This document shows, in pieces, positions 36,699 through 44,752 of a DNA stretch of 64,000 nt. This DNA is from Sphingopyxis witflariensis (GTDB taxonomy: Bacteria > Pseudomonadota > Alphaproteobacteria > Sphingomonadales > Sphingomonadaceae). The position numbers and the translations under genes were made by a program. How positions within the stretch are numbered: the first letter of the stretch is position 1; each line of letters opens with the position of its first letter. The stretch lies in assembly GCF_002205635.1 (NCBI RefSeq), contig NZ_NISJ01000001.1, positions 186,001 to 250,000 on the forward strand. Reading direction: 5' to 3'. Under the pieces are notes generated by a model, which saw only the letters and a list, made by a program, of their open reading frames with translations, had not been told where the DNA came from and searched no databases.

Positions 36699-37947
36699 GC
36701 AAACAGCCCCGACCGACTGGAAAGGCTCCGTGATGCAGAACCGCATCGCGAAGCGCTACGCCGCCGAACGCCGCTTCAAGCTGTTCGGGCTGGGCGCGGT
36801 GCTGCTCTCGGGCGCCTTCCTCGCCTTCCTGCTGTTCGTGATGGTCGGCAATGGCGCGCGCGGTTTCACCTACACGCATGTCGCGGTGCCGGTCGATTTC
36901 AAGGCGATGCCGCTGACGATCGACACGGCGCGGCTCGGCGATGCCGATGCGAACCAGATGATCGCGAACGCCGGCCTCGCCGACATCGTCGCCTTTGCCG
37001 CCGACGAGGCGCTGGGTGACGGCGGATCGGCGCTGATCAGCGAAAATGCGTGGAAAGAAGTGCGCAGCGCGATCATCGACGATCCCGAATTGCTGGGGGG
37101 CAAGACGGTGTTCGACCTGCCCGCCTCGTCCGAGGTCGATATCGCGGCCAAGGATGGCGCCAAGGGCGCGCTGGGCGCGACGGTCGCGAAGCTGAAGGCG
37201 GACGGCAAGTTGGGGACCGGTATCCACTGGCCCTTCTTCAAGAACGCCGACGCCACCGATCCTGCGGTTGCGGGCATCTGGGGGGCGCTCAAGGGATCGA
37301 TACTGACGATCTTCATCGCCTTCATCATCGCCTTCCCGACCGGCGTTCTCGCGGCGCTCTATCTCGAAGAATATGCGGCGAAGAACCGCTGGACCGACCT
37401 GATCGAGGTATCGATCAACAATCTCGCCGCGGTGCCGTCGATCATCTTTGGCCTGCTCGCGCTCGCGGTGTTCATCAACTGGTTCGGCATCTGTCAGGCG
37501 AGCCCGCTCGTCGGCGGGCTGACGCTGGCGCTGATGACGATGCCGGTGATCGTCATCGCCAGCCGCAACGCGATCAAGTCGGTGCCGCCGTCGATCCGCG
37601 ACGCCGCTTTGGGCGTCGGCGCCAGCCCGGTGCAGGTGGTGTTCCACCATGTCCTGCCGCTCGCGCTGCCCGGCATCCTGACCGGCACGATCATCGGCAT
37701 GGCGCGCGCGCTGGGCGAGACCGCTCCGCTGCTCCTCGTCGGGATGCGCGCCTTTATCGGTGACGTTCCGGGCGGCATCTGCTCGCCCTCGACGGTGCTG
37801 CCGATGCAGATCTTCCTCTGGTCGGACGAAGTCGACCGGGGCTTTGTCGAGAAAACCTCCGCCGCGATCATCGTGCTGCTTATCGTGCTGCTGTCGATGA
37901 ACGCCTTTGCGATCTATCTTCGCAACAAATTCGAACAACGCTGGTGA
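36691..37947 (+). CDS. pstA: Phosphate ABC transporter permease PstA
   Basis: A 418-residue inner-membrane permease partner of PstC. The first third has one membrane segment and a periplasmic domain of the DUF3333 type (residues 50-190) found in alphaproteobacterial PstA. The C-terminal part has five to six segments and the coupling loop [18 protein letters not shown]. Its ATG lies within the end of pstC, and its stop overlaps the pstB start, so translation of pstCAB is coupled. Confidence 0.94.
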   Translation: MNRQTAPTDWKGSVMQNRIAKRYAAERRFKLFGLGAVLLSGAFLAFLLFVMVGNGARGFTYTHVAVPVDFKAMPLTIDTARLGDADANQMIANAGLADIVAFAADEALGDGGSALISENAWKEVRSAIIDDPELLGGKTVFDLPASSEVDIAAKDGAKGALGATVAKLKADGKLGTGIHWPFFKNADATDPAVAGIWGALKGSILTIFIAFIIAFPTGVLAALYLEEYAAKNRWTDLIEVSINNLAAVPSIIFGLLALAVFINWFGICQASPLVGGLTLALMTMPVIVIASRNAIKSVPPSIRDAALGVGASPVQVVFHHVLPLALPGILTGTIIGMARALGETAPLLLVGMRAFIGDVPGGICSPSTVLPMQIFLWSDEVDRGFVEKTSAAIIVLLIVLLSMNAFAIYLRNKFEQRW

Positions 37948-38732
37948 ACATGACCCAAGACGATTTGACCATCGCCGACCCCAAGATGAAGGCGCACGGC
38001 GTCGACGTTTTCTATGGCGAGAAACAGGCGATCAAAAATGTGTCGATCGATGTCGGCACCGATCTGGTCACCGCCTTCATCGGCCCGTCGGGCTGCGGCA
38101 AGTCAACCTTCCTGCGCTCGCTGAACCGCATGAACGACACGGTGGCGAGCGCGAAGGTGACGGGCCGGATCGAACTTGATGGCGAGGATATTTACGCCCC
38201 GTCGATGGACGTCGTGCAGCTGCGCGCGCGCGTCGGCATGGTGTTCCAGAAGCCGAACCCCTTCCCCAAGTCGATCTATGACAATGTCGGCTATGGCCCG
38301 CGCATCCATGGCCTCGCGCCGAGCAAGGCCGACCTCGACGTCGTCGTCGAACGCGCGCTGGTGCGCGCCGGTCTGTGGGACGAGGTCAAGGATCGGCTCG
38401 CCGAAAGCGGCACCGCCCTGTCGGGCGGCCAGCAACAGCGCCTGTGCATCGCGCGCGCGATCGCGGTCGACCCCGAAGTCATTTTGATGGACGAGCCCTG
38501 CTCGGCGCTCGACCCGATCGCAACCGCGAAAATCGAGGAGCTGATCCACGAATTGCGCGGCAAATATGCGATCGTGATCGTCACGCATAATATGCAGCAG
38601 GCGGCCCGCGTGTCGCAGCGCACCGCCTTTTTCCACCTCGGGACCTTGGTAGAGTACGGCAAGACCACCGACATTTTCACCAACCCGAAGCAGGAACGCA
38701 CCAAGGACTATATCACCGGCCGCTACGGTTAA
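37944..38732 (+). CDS. pstB: Phosphate ABC transporter ATP-binding protein
   Basis: A 262-residue ATPase that powers the PstCA channel. Walker [10 protein letters not shown] near residue 50, signature [10 protein letters not shown], Walker [13 protein letters not shown] and the H-loop VTHNMQQ are intact. It starts at a GTG (37944) overlapping the pstA stop by four bases; an ATG two codons later is also possible. Length and motifs match PstB closely. Confidence 0.97.
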   Translation: MNMTQDDLTIADPKMKAHGVDVFYGEKQAIKNVSIDVGTDLVTAFIGPSGCGKSTFLRSLNRMNDTVASAKVTGRIELDGEDIYAPSMDVVQLRARVGMVFQKPNPFPKSIYDNVGYGPRIHGLAPSKADLDVVVERALVRAGLWDEVKDRLAESGTALSGGQQQRLCIARAIAVDPEVILMDEPCSALDPIATAKIEELIHELRGKYAIVIVTHNMQQAARVSQRTAFFHLGTLVEYGKTTDIFTNPKQERTKDYITGRYG

Positions 38733-38757
38733 GTCGCAGCGCAAAAGGACAAGAGTG

Positions 38758-39477
38758 ATGGCACTTACCAACGATCATACCGTCAAAGCCTTCGACGAAG
38801 ATCTGAACCGCCTGCGCGGCCTGATCAGCGAAATGGGCGGCCGCGCCGAACAGGCGCTGCTCCAGGCGATGAATGCGCTCAACAATGGCGACCTCGACCT
38901 TGCGGCGCAGGTCGTGCGCGACGACAAGAAGATCGACGCGCTGGAGGCCGAGGTCGAACAGCTCGCGGTCCAGACGATCGCACTTCGTGCCCCGATGGCC
39001 GATGACCTGCGCGAAATGATCGCGGCGCTGAAGATCGTCTCGGTCGTCGAACGCATCGGCGATTATGCGAAGAATATCGCCAAGCGCGTCGCGCTGATGG
39101 ATCAGACGCGCTCGATCGAGGCGATCCCGGTGCTGATGTCGATGTCGTCGATTGTCGCCGAGCTGATCCACGACGCGCTCGACAGCTTCGCCGCGCGCGA
39201 CGCCGAACTCGCGGTGCGGGTCACGGTGCGCGACAAGAATGTCGATGATTTCTACAACAGCATCTTCCGCACCCTCGTCACCTTCATGATGGAAAATCCG
39301 AAATATATTTCGGAAAGCGCGCATCTGCTGTTCGTCGCCAAGAACCTCGAGCGCATGGGCGACCATGCGACCAACATCGCCGAGATGGTCTATTATGTCG
39401 TGACCGGCGAGCGGATGGAGGAACGCGAGCGCGGCGAACAGCCCGAAGATGGCGCCGCGGAACAGGAGCAAGGCTGA
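38758..39477 (+). CDS. phoU: Phosphate signalling protein PhoU
   Basis: A 239-residue helical protein made of two PhoU three-helix repeats with the metal-binding acidic motifs (residues about 80-95 and 180-200, ERIGDYAKNI and ERMGDHATNI). PhoU links the Pst transporter to the PhoR kinase and silences the Pho regulon when phosphate is plentiful. The ATG at 38758 is preferred to the GTG one codon earlier, with AAGGA upstream. The gene overlaps phoB by one base. Confidence 0.96.
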   Translation: MALTNDHTVKAFDEDLNRLRGLISEMGGRAEQALLQAMNALNNGDLDLAAQVVRDDKKIDALEAEVEQLAVQTIALRAPMADDLREMIAALKIVSVVERIGDYAKNIAKRVALMDQTRSIEAIPVLMSMSSIVAELIHDALDSFAARDAELAVRVTVRDKNVDDFYNSIFRTLVTFMMENPKYISESAHLLFVAKNLERMGDHATNIAEMVYYVVTGERMEERERGEQPEDGAAEQEQG

Positions 39478-40175
39478 TGCCGCAGCCCGACCTGCTGCTG
39501 ATCGAGGATGACGAGGCGATCGCCGAACTCATCGTCTGGCATTTCGCCCGCGAAGGTTTCTCGGTCCGGCAGACGCCCGACGGCGAACAGGCGCTGATCC
39601 TTGTCGAGGAACGCGTCCCCGACATCGTCCTGCTCGACTGGATGATCGAGAGCCTGCCCGGCATCGAAGTGTGCCGACGCCTGCGCCGCAACCCGAAATC
39701 GGCCAACGTCCCGATCATCATGCTCACCGCGCGCGGCGAGGAAGAGGATCGTATTCGCGGGCTGGAAACCGGCGCCGACGATTATGTCACCAAGCCGTTC
39801 AGCCCGCGCGAACTGGTCGCGCGCGTCCAGGCGGTGCTGCGCCGCCTGCGCCCCGCGCTCGCCGGCGAGATGCTGAGCTATGCCGATATCGAGCTCGATT
39901 CGGTTGCGCACAAGGTGGTGCGGAACGGCCAGATCGTCGCGATGGGGCCGACCGAATTTCGCCTGCTGCGCCACTTCATGGAGCATCCCGGCCGCGTCTT
40001 CTCGCGCGGGCAATTGCTCGACAGCGTGTGGGGGCAGGACAGCGACATCGAGCTACGCACCGTCGACGTCCATATCCGCCGCCTGCGCAAGGCGATCAAC
40101 CTGCCGGGCACGACGGACATCATCCGCACCGTGCGGTCGGCAGGTTATGCGCTGGATTCGGGAAAGAGCATCTAG
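39477..40175 (+). CDS. phoB: Phosphate regulon response regulator PhoB
   Basis: A 232-residue OmpR-type regulator. The receiver (residues 1-120) has EDDE, the phosphorylated Asp in IVLLDWMIES, Thr in MLTARG and Lys in YVTKPFSPREL. The winged-helix domain (about 130-230) has PTEFRLLRHFMEHPGRVFSR and the recognition helix RTVDVHIRRLRKAI. It activates promoters with Pho boxes, two of which are seen in this window. The start codon overlaps the phoU stop (TGATG). Its usual partner kinase gene phoR is not present in the window. Confidence 0.95.
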   Translation: MPQPDLLLIEDDEAIAELIVWHFAREGFSVRQTPDGEQALILVEERVPDIVLLDWMIESLPGIEVCRRLRRNPKSANVPIIMLTARGEEEDRIRGLETGADDYVTKPFSPRELVARVQAVLRRLRPALAGEMLSYADIELDSVAHKVVRNGQIVAMGPTEFRLLRHFMEHPGRVFSRGQLLDSVWGQDSDIELRTVDVHIRRLRKAINLPGTTDIIRTVRSAGYALDSGKSI

Positions 40176-40214
40176 AAACCGACGCTTCGCGCGACCGTCT
40201 GGTCTTCGATTGAC

Positions 40215-40254
40215 CAATGAATATACGGATCATATATGGTCCGTATATTCATTG
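40215..40254. promoter_or_regulatory. Large perfect palindrome, candidate operator of the ParD-like/map pair
   Basis: Fifteen-base perfect arms (CAATGAATATACGGA at 40215-40229 and its complement at 40240-40254) surround a 10-base AT-rich centre. It ends 17 bases before the GTG start of the ParD-like gene, so it covers the promoter or leader. Antitoxin-type regulators often bind such palindromes to repress their own operon. It is not followed by a T tract, so it is not a terminator for phoB. Confidence 0.65.
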
Positions 40255-40271
40255 ACCTCGAAGGAATAGAC

Positions 40272-40478
40272 GTGGGCCTTATCAAAATTGACGACGAGCT
40301 GCATGAAGAGGCCCGCCGGGCCAGCACGGTCATGTGCCGATCGATCAACGCGCAGGCCGAATATTGGATGAAGATCGGCCAGCTTGCCGAAGCCAATCCG
40401 ACGCTGTCGTTCAACGATATCGTGAAGATGCAGCTCGGCGCGGCACGGGTGAGCCGCGTCGATCTGGCCGCCGCCTGA
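40272..40478 (+). CDS. ParD-like family protein
   Basis: A 68-residue protein with an N-terminal ribbon-helix-helix-like segment (LIKIDDELHEEARRAS) and the sequence MCRSINAQAEYWMKIGQLAE typical of ParD-like proteins (Pfam ParD_like). The GTG start at 40272 is preferred to an ATG at 40236, which lies inside the palindrome, because AAGGA sits just before the GTG. It is followed after one base by a methionine aminopeptidase gene and preceded by a large palindrome. By analogy it would be a DNA-binding autorepressor. No ParE/RelE toxin is adjacent, so a classical toxin-antitoxin pair is not supported. Confidence 0.82.
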   Translation: MGLIKIDDELHEEARRASTVMCRSINAQAEYWMKIGQLAEANPTLSFNDIVKMQLGAARVSRVDLAAA

Positions 40479-40479
40479 C

Positions 40480-41259
40480 ATGGTAAAAACCCCCGACGAA
40501 CTGGCGCTGATGCGCATATCGGGCAAGCTGCTGGCGTCGGTGTTCGAAATGCTCGACGGGCAGCAACTCGCGGGCATGTCGACCATGGCGATCAACGATC
40601 TGGTCGATCATTTCATCACGAAGGATCTTGCCGCCCGCCCGGCGAGCAAGGGGCAATATGGCTTTAAATATGTCCTGAACTGCTCGATCAACCATGTCGT
40701 GTGCCACGGCGTCCCCGATGCCGACGAGATTGTCCGCGACGGCGACATCATCAACCTCGACATCACGCTCGAGAAAAACGGCTTCATCGCCGATTCCAGC
40801 AAGACCTATATGGTCGGCAATGTCGCGCCCGCCGCGCGCCGACTGGTGCAGGTCGCCCAGGAGGCGATGTGGAAGGGCATAAGGCAGGTGCGCCCCGGCG
40901 CGCATCTGGGCGACATCGGCTTCGCGATCGAACAACATGCCAAAAAGAACAATTATTCGGTCGTGCGCGAATATTGCGGCCACGGCATCGGCCGCGAGAT
41001 GCACGAGGAGCCGTCAGTGCTCAATTTCGGGCGGCGGGGATCGGGCCTGAGATTGCGCGAAGGCATGGTCTTCACGATCGAACCGATGGTCAATCAGGGC
41101 ACCCGCAAGGTATCGACCGCGAGTGACGGATGGACGGTGATGACGAATGACCGGAAATTATCGGCGCAATTTGAACATACTGTCGCGGTTACGGGAGATG
41201 GCGTCGAAGTCCTGACCCTGCGTAGCGATGAGGCACCGATGCTCGAACGCGCGGGGTAG
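40480..41259 (+). CDS. map: Type I methionine aminopeptidase, in a pair with the ParD-like gene
   Basis: A 259-residue cytosolic metallopeptidase that removes the initiator Met from proteins. The metal ligands are all seen: D in NLDITLEKNG, D in IADSSKT, H in CGHGIGREMHEE, E in FTIEPM and E in QFEHTV. The substrate-contacting His in NHVVCHGVP is also present. The ATG is separated from the ParD-like stop by one base, implying coupled translation. It is unclear whether this is the housekeeping copy; the unusual linkage suggests a second, regulated MetAP. Confidence 0.94.
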   Translation: MVKTPDELALMRISGKLLASVFEMLDGQQLAGMSTMAINDLVDHFITKDLAARPASKGQYGFKYVLNCSINHVVCHGVPDADEIVRDGDIINLDITLEKNGFIADSSKTYMVGNVAPAARRLVQVAQEAMWKGIRQVRPGAHLGDIGFAIEQHAKKNNYSVVREYCGHGIGREMHEEPSVLNFGRRGSGLRLREGMVFTIEPMVNQGTRKVSTASDGWTVMTNDRKLSAQFEHTVAVTGDGVEVLTLRSDEAPMLERAG

Positions 41260-41291
41260 CGTTTTCGGACGGCTGCGGAGGTTTGCTCCTT

Positions 41292-41385
41292 CCTGTCGCG
41301 AAGCGGAGGTGGAGGGGCCGAGGCGTCCCTGCCCCTCCGTCAGCCGCCTACGGCGACTGCCACCTCCCCATCGCTTCGCGACAGG
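41292..41385. repeat. Long palindromic repeat (type C), copy 1
   Basis: The ends CCTGTCGCGAAGCG and CGCTTCGCGACAGG are exact inverted repeats, and inner arms GGAGGTGG/CCACCTCC and GGAGGGGC/GCCCCTCC add further pairing. A related element lies at 59931-60065. The 242-bp gap 41260-41501 holds this and the type B repeat and no gene. Confidence 0.8.
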
Positions 41386-41406
41386 GTGGATCTCAACCTC
41401 ACCTTT

Positions 41407-41479
41407 CGTCATCCCGGACTTGATCCGGGATCCATGACCGCCCTCGCCTTCTGGACCCCGGATCAAGTCCGGGGTGACG
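41407..41479. repeat. 73-bp palindromic repeat (type B), copy 1
   Basis: Starts CGTCATCCCGGACTTGATCC and ends in its near complement CCGGGGTGACG. It differs from the copy at 60107-60179 at only about four of 73 bases. It sits directly before the convergent 3' end of the porin gene and could act as a transcription stop. Confidence 0.88.
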
Positions 41480-41501
41480 AGGGTTAGAAGCCGCGCCGCA
41501 A

Positions 41502-42866
41502 TCAGAAGTCGATCTGCGTGCGCAGCCCGAACGTATCCGCCGAATAGTCGCGATCGCCCGTTGCCGTCGCGATCGCCGCATCGGTGATCTTCACCCGGCC
41601 ATAATTGGCAGTCAGACGAATATAGTCGATCGGCGCCCAGACCAGCCCCACCAGCATCGTGCGCTGGCGCCCGCCGATGATGCCCGCATCGTTGAGGTCG
41701 AGATGGTCGTAACGTGCATTGACCTCGAACGCGCCAATCCCGCCTTCGGTGATCGGCTTCGACGGCTTCAGTCGGTCGAAGCCGCCATCCTTATATCCAC
41801 GCGCATCGCCGGGAGTCAGCACCATGCCGACCTCGGCATAACCCCCGAAGAAGGTCGGGTCGGCGAGGCCGGGGCGTTTCGCGGTCTGCCAAAAGCCTTC
41901 GCCCGCCGCATGGAACGGGCCGGAAATCACTGCGGCCTCGACTCCCATACCGCGCTCGCCGCTCGCGTCGAGCAGCCGGGTGTCGACCAGCCGGACGTCG
42001 GTGGTGTGGGCGAAAGGTCTTGCACGATAGCGGATCGTCGCGGCGGGATCGTTGAAGTCGCGCCAGTGAACCGATCCACCGAGATGAAGCTGGGTGTTGC
42101 CGAGCTTTGGCATCCACACGATGCGGCCATCGGCGCCGATGCTGTTGTTGCTGTCGTCGAGCAGGTCGTTGGCATTGTCGCCGAACACGCCCGCCTGCAC
42201 CAGCAGGTCGCCGCCCTTATATTGTGCGGACAGTCCGACCTTACGTTCGAACCCGAACGCCTGGGCAAAGGCCGCGCGTTCCATGAAGCTGGTGAACAGG
42301 TCGCTCGTCATTTCATCGAGCGACCAGAAAGGCTTGATCTGCCCGACCGTGACCGACAGCGGCCCGGTGCCATAGGTGAAATAGACGTCGGTGAGTTCGA
42401 CCGAACTGTTCGCGATATCGGCCTCGACGCGATAGGAGACACCGCCGGGGATCTTGCCGTCGACGCCCAGATAGACGCGGCGAAACTCGGTCTTCATACC
42501 GCCGCGCGCGCCGGTCACGCCTGCCGGGGTATCGACACCGGCCACATCGACCTGCACCCGCCCGCGCGGCTTGAAGCTCCAGCCGTCGGCAGTCTTGATT
42601 TCAGGTGCGCCCTTCCAGCTGATTTCGGTCGCGGGCTTTGCCGTGACCGGAGGCGCGGCGGGCACAGTCGGTGCGGGGGCGGCCACGGGCGGTGCCAGTG
42701 TCGCCGCATCGAGCCGGGTTTCGAGCGTTTGCACCTGCGCCTTCAACGTCGCGAGTTCGGCGCGCAGTGCGGCGGCTTCGTCGGCGGTCATTGCCTGCGC
42801 ATGTGCCGTGCCCGGCAGGCTGAGCATCGTGGTGCCCAGCAGGGCGGCGATCAGAAAGGGGCGCAT
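41502..42866 (-). CDS. OprO/OprP-like phosphate-selective porin
   Basis: A 454-residue outer-membrane porin. The signal peptide (residues 1-23) ends in AHAQA. An N-terminal coiled coil (AALRAELATLKAQVQTLETR) and an Ala/Pro linker precede a 16- to 18-strand beta-barrel of the porin O/P family, ending in the Phe expected of outer-membrane proteins (QIDF). The ATG at 42866 is chosen for the signal peptide and GGAG upstream. A Pho box 43 bases upstream indicates induction by PhoB on phosphate starvation. The porin family and the site together support a role in phosphate or polyphosphate uptake. Confidence 0.9.
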   Translation of the reverse strand: MRPFLIAALLGTTMLSLPGTAHAQAMTADEAAALRAELATLKAQVQTLETRLDAATLAPPVAAPAPTVPAAPPVTAKPATEISWKGAPEIKTADGWSFKPRGRVQVDVAGVDTPAGVTGARGGMKTEFRRVYLGVDGKIPGGVSYRVEADIANSSVELTDVYFTYGTGPLSVTVGQIKPFWSLDEMTSDLFTSFMERAAFAQAFGFERKVGLSAQYKGGDLLVQAGVFGDNANDLLDDSNNSIGADGRIVWMPKLGNTQLHLGGSVHWRDFNDPAATIRYRARPFAHTTDVRLVDTRLLDASGERGMGVEAAVISGPFHAAGEGFWQTAKRPGLADPTFFGGYAEVGMVLTPGDARGYKDGGFDRLKPSKPITEGGIGAFEVNARYDHLDLNDAGIIGGRQRTMLVGLVWAPIDYIRLTANYGRVKITDAAIATATGDRDYSADTFGLRTQIDF

Positions 42867-42908
42867 GACTTGCTCCGTAGCGAAAGGTGACAATCTGGAG
42901 GCGCTGTT

Positions 42909-42926
42909 ATGACCGAAGAATGACAG
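42909..42926 (-). promoter_or_regulatory. Pho box upstream of the porin gene
   Basis: On the minus strand it reads CTGTCAT-TCTT-CGGTCAT, two heptamers with the 11-base period of PhoB sites and one mismatch in the second unit. It lies 43-60 bases before the start codon of the OprO/P-like gene. A further half-site-like ATGTCAT is present about 25 bases farther upstream. Confidence 0.78.
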
Positions 42927-43058
42927 ATGCACGTCAATTGGATGACATTTTTGTTTCAGGGACGCTTTTCACTCGATGCTTGCCTGCCCGCCCCGAACGG
43001 CTAAGGACATCCCAGTTTTTTTGAGCAACTTTTTCTGACGGCTTTTCAGGAGATCATC

Positions 43059-43961
43059 ATGACGATCAAATTTGACGGACGCGTTGCTATTGTCACTGGC
43101 GCCGGCGGCGGCCTTGGCCGCGCCTATGCCCTCGAACTCGCGCGGCGCGGCGCCAAAGTCGTCGTCAACGACCTTGGCGGATCGCGCGACGGCACCGGCC
43201 ATTCGGACGCCGCGCTTGCGGTCGTCGAGGAAATCCGCGCGGCAGGCGGCACCGCCATGTCGAACGGCGGCAGCGTCACCGAATATGACCAGATGGTCGA
43301 AATGGTCGCGAAAGCGAAGGAAGAATGGGGCGGCGTCCACATCGTCATCAACAATGCCGGCATCCTGCGCGACAAGAGCTTCGCCAAGATGACGCCTGAC
43401 GATTTCGACCTGGTGCTGAAGGTCCATGTCAGCGGCAGCGCCAATGTCACCAAGGCGGTGTGGGATATCATGCGCGAGCAGGCCTATGGCCGCCTGCTGA
43501 TGACCGCATCGTCGACCGGCCTCTACGGCAATTTCGGCCAGGCCAATTATGGCGCGGCGAAACTCGGCCTCGCGGGACTGACCAAGACGCTCCACCTCGA
43601 AGGCGCGAAATATAACATCCGCTGCAACACCATCGCGCCGGTCGCGGGGACACGGATGACCGAAGACATCTTCCCTGCCGAGCTGTTCGAGAAGTTCACG
43701 CCGGAAAATGTCGTCCCCGCTGCGCTCTATCTGGTCAGCGAAGATGCGCCGACCAACATGATCATCGGTGCGGGCGCCGGCGCATTCCACGCCGCCTATG
43801 TCACCATGACCCCCGGCGTTGCGCTGCCCGAGGGTGAGCGCACCCCCGAAGGCGTCGCTGCGGCTTGGGACAAGATCATTGACCGTGCCGGCGAAACCGT
43901 GCCGCAGTCGGGCAGCGAACAGTCGATGGCCGTGATGAAGGCGTTGCAGGCGCTGAGCTGA
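43059..43961 (+). CDS. Short-chain dehydrogenase (peroxisomal MFE-2/hydroxyacyl-CoA dehydrogenase-like)
   Basis: A 300-residue NAD(P)-dependent SDR. The cofactor loop TGAGGGLGRAYA near residue 13, NDLGG, NNAG near 96, catalytic Ser in TASSTG and YGAAKLG (YxxxK) are all present. The extended NDLGGSRDGTG region and the C-terminal tail match the 3-hydroxyacyl-CoA dehydrogenase domain of multifunctional enzyme type 2. A role in beta-oxidation of bulky acyl-CoAs is inferred. No MaoC-type hydratase is adjacent. A hairpin follows. Confidence 0.9.
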   Translation: MTIKFDGRVAIVTGAGGGLGRAYALELARRGAKVVVNDLGGSRDGTGHSDAALAVVEEIRAAGGTAMSNGGSVTEYDQMVEMVAKAKEEWGGVHIVINNAGILRDKSFAKMTPDDFDLVLKVHVSGSANVTKAVWDIMREQAYGRLLMTASSTGLYGNFGQANYGAAKLGLAGLTKTLHLEGAKYNIRCNTIAPVAGTRMTEDIFPAELFEKFTPENVVPAALYLVSEDAPTNMIIGAGAGAFHAAYVTMTPGVALPEGERTPEGVAAAWDKIIDRAGETVPQSGSEQSMAVMKALQALS

Positions 43962-43978
43962 GCCTGATACAAGTTTCC

Positions 43979-44011
43979 GCATAGAGAGCGCCGGGGCGGC
44001 GTCCTCTATGC
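43979..44011. other. Hairpin between the SDR gene and the DUF4328-like gene
   Basis: Arms of 8 and 4 bp (GCATAGAG..CGCC with GGCG..CTCTATGC) separated by a 2-base internal loop. It ends one base before the GGGGG ribosome-binding stretch of the next gene, with no T tract. It may shield ribosome binding or act as a weak transcription stop. Confidence 0.5.
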
Positions 44012-44021
44012 GGGGGCACAT

Positions 44022-44675
44022 ATGGCAGAGATGAATTTGACCGACGGGATCGACCTGCTGCGACGGCGAGGCAAGATCCTGCAGGCGGTGCTGGTCGGCG
44101 GCTTGCTCCTGAGCGTCGCAATGATGGCCGGGCAAATCGCCGAACTCAACGGCACCATCAGCCTTGAGGGCGAAGAGTTCACTCCGTTCGCGATGCTTTA
44201 TGGCTTCACCGCCATCGCCTATCTCCTGTTGTTGATCGGCACCTATATTCTTTTCGGCATGTGGATTTATCGTGCCGCCGCGAATGTCGTCACCGCGCAG
44301 GCGGACGGCTTCGAGTATAGCGCAGGATGGGCAGTGGGTTGGCTGTTCATCCCGATCGCCAATCTATTCAAACCTTATGCCGCGATGCGCCAGATCGACA
44401 ACGCCAGCCATGGCCGCCCGGTCAATGCGCTGAACGAAGGGGACTGGCTGCTACGGTCGTGGTGGGCGGCATGGCTGGTCGTAAGCATCGCGGGCAATAT
44501 TTCCTTCCGGCTCAGCCTGCGCGCCAACACGCCCGAAGAAATCCGGACCGGCCTCGAAATCGATCTCTTTGCGACCGTCGTCAGCTTCATCCTCTATCCG
44601 CTGGCCTTTCTGCTGGTCCGGCGGATCACGCAGGCGCAACAGGAGCGCCTCAACGCCGCGAACATCTTCGCCTGA
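44022..44675 (+). CDS. DUF4328-like membrane protein
   Basis: A 217-residue inner-membrane protein with about five hydrophobic segments. Landmarks WIYRAAANV, GWAVGWLFIPIANLFKPYAAM and a WWAAWLV stretch fit the DUF4328 pattern. Function unknown. The ribosome-binding stretch GGGGG lies next to a hairpin. The next membrane-protein gene follows after 77 bases on the same strand. Confidence 0.78.
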   Translation: MAEMNLTDGIDLLRRRGKILQAVLVGGLLLSVAMMAGQIAELNGTISLEGEEFTPFAMLYGFTAIAYLLLLIGTYILFGMWIYRAAANVVTAQADGFEYSAGWAVGWLFIPIANLFKPYAAMRQIDNASHGRPVNALNEGDWLLRSWWAAWLVVSIAGNISFRLSLRANTPEEIRTGLEIDLFATVVSFILYPLAFLLVRRITQAQQERLNAANIFA

Positions 44676-44752
44676 CATATCGTATTGCATCACCAACACA
44701 CCAATGTTAGAAGCGGCGCGGGGCAAGGGGATCGGACAGAAGGACGACCCCG

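Noticed and set aside
40215..40254. Terminator of phoB
   Set aside because: No T tract follows either arm, and the palindrome overlaps the leader of the next gene.
40272..41259. Classical ParD-ParE toxin-antitoxin system
   Set aside because: The partner is a complete methionine aminopeptidase with all metal ligands, not a ParE/RelE-fold toxin.
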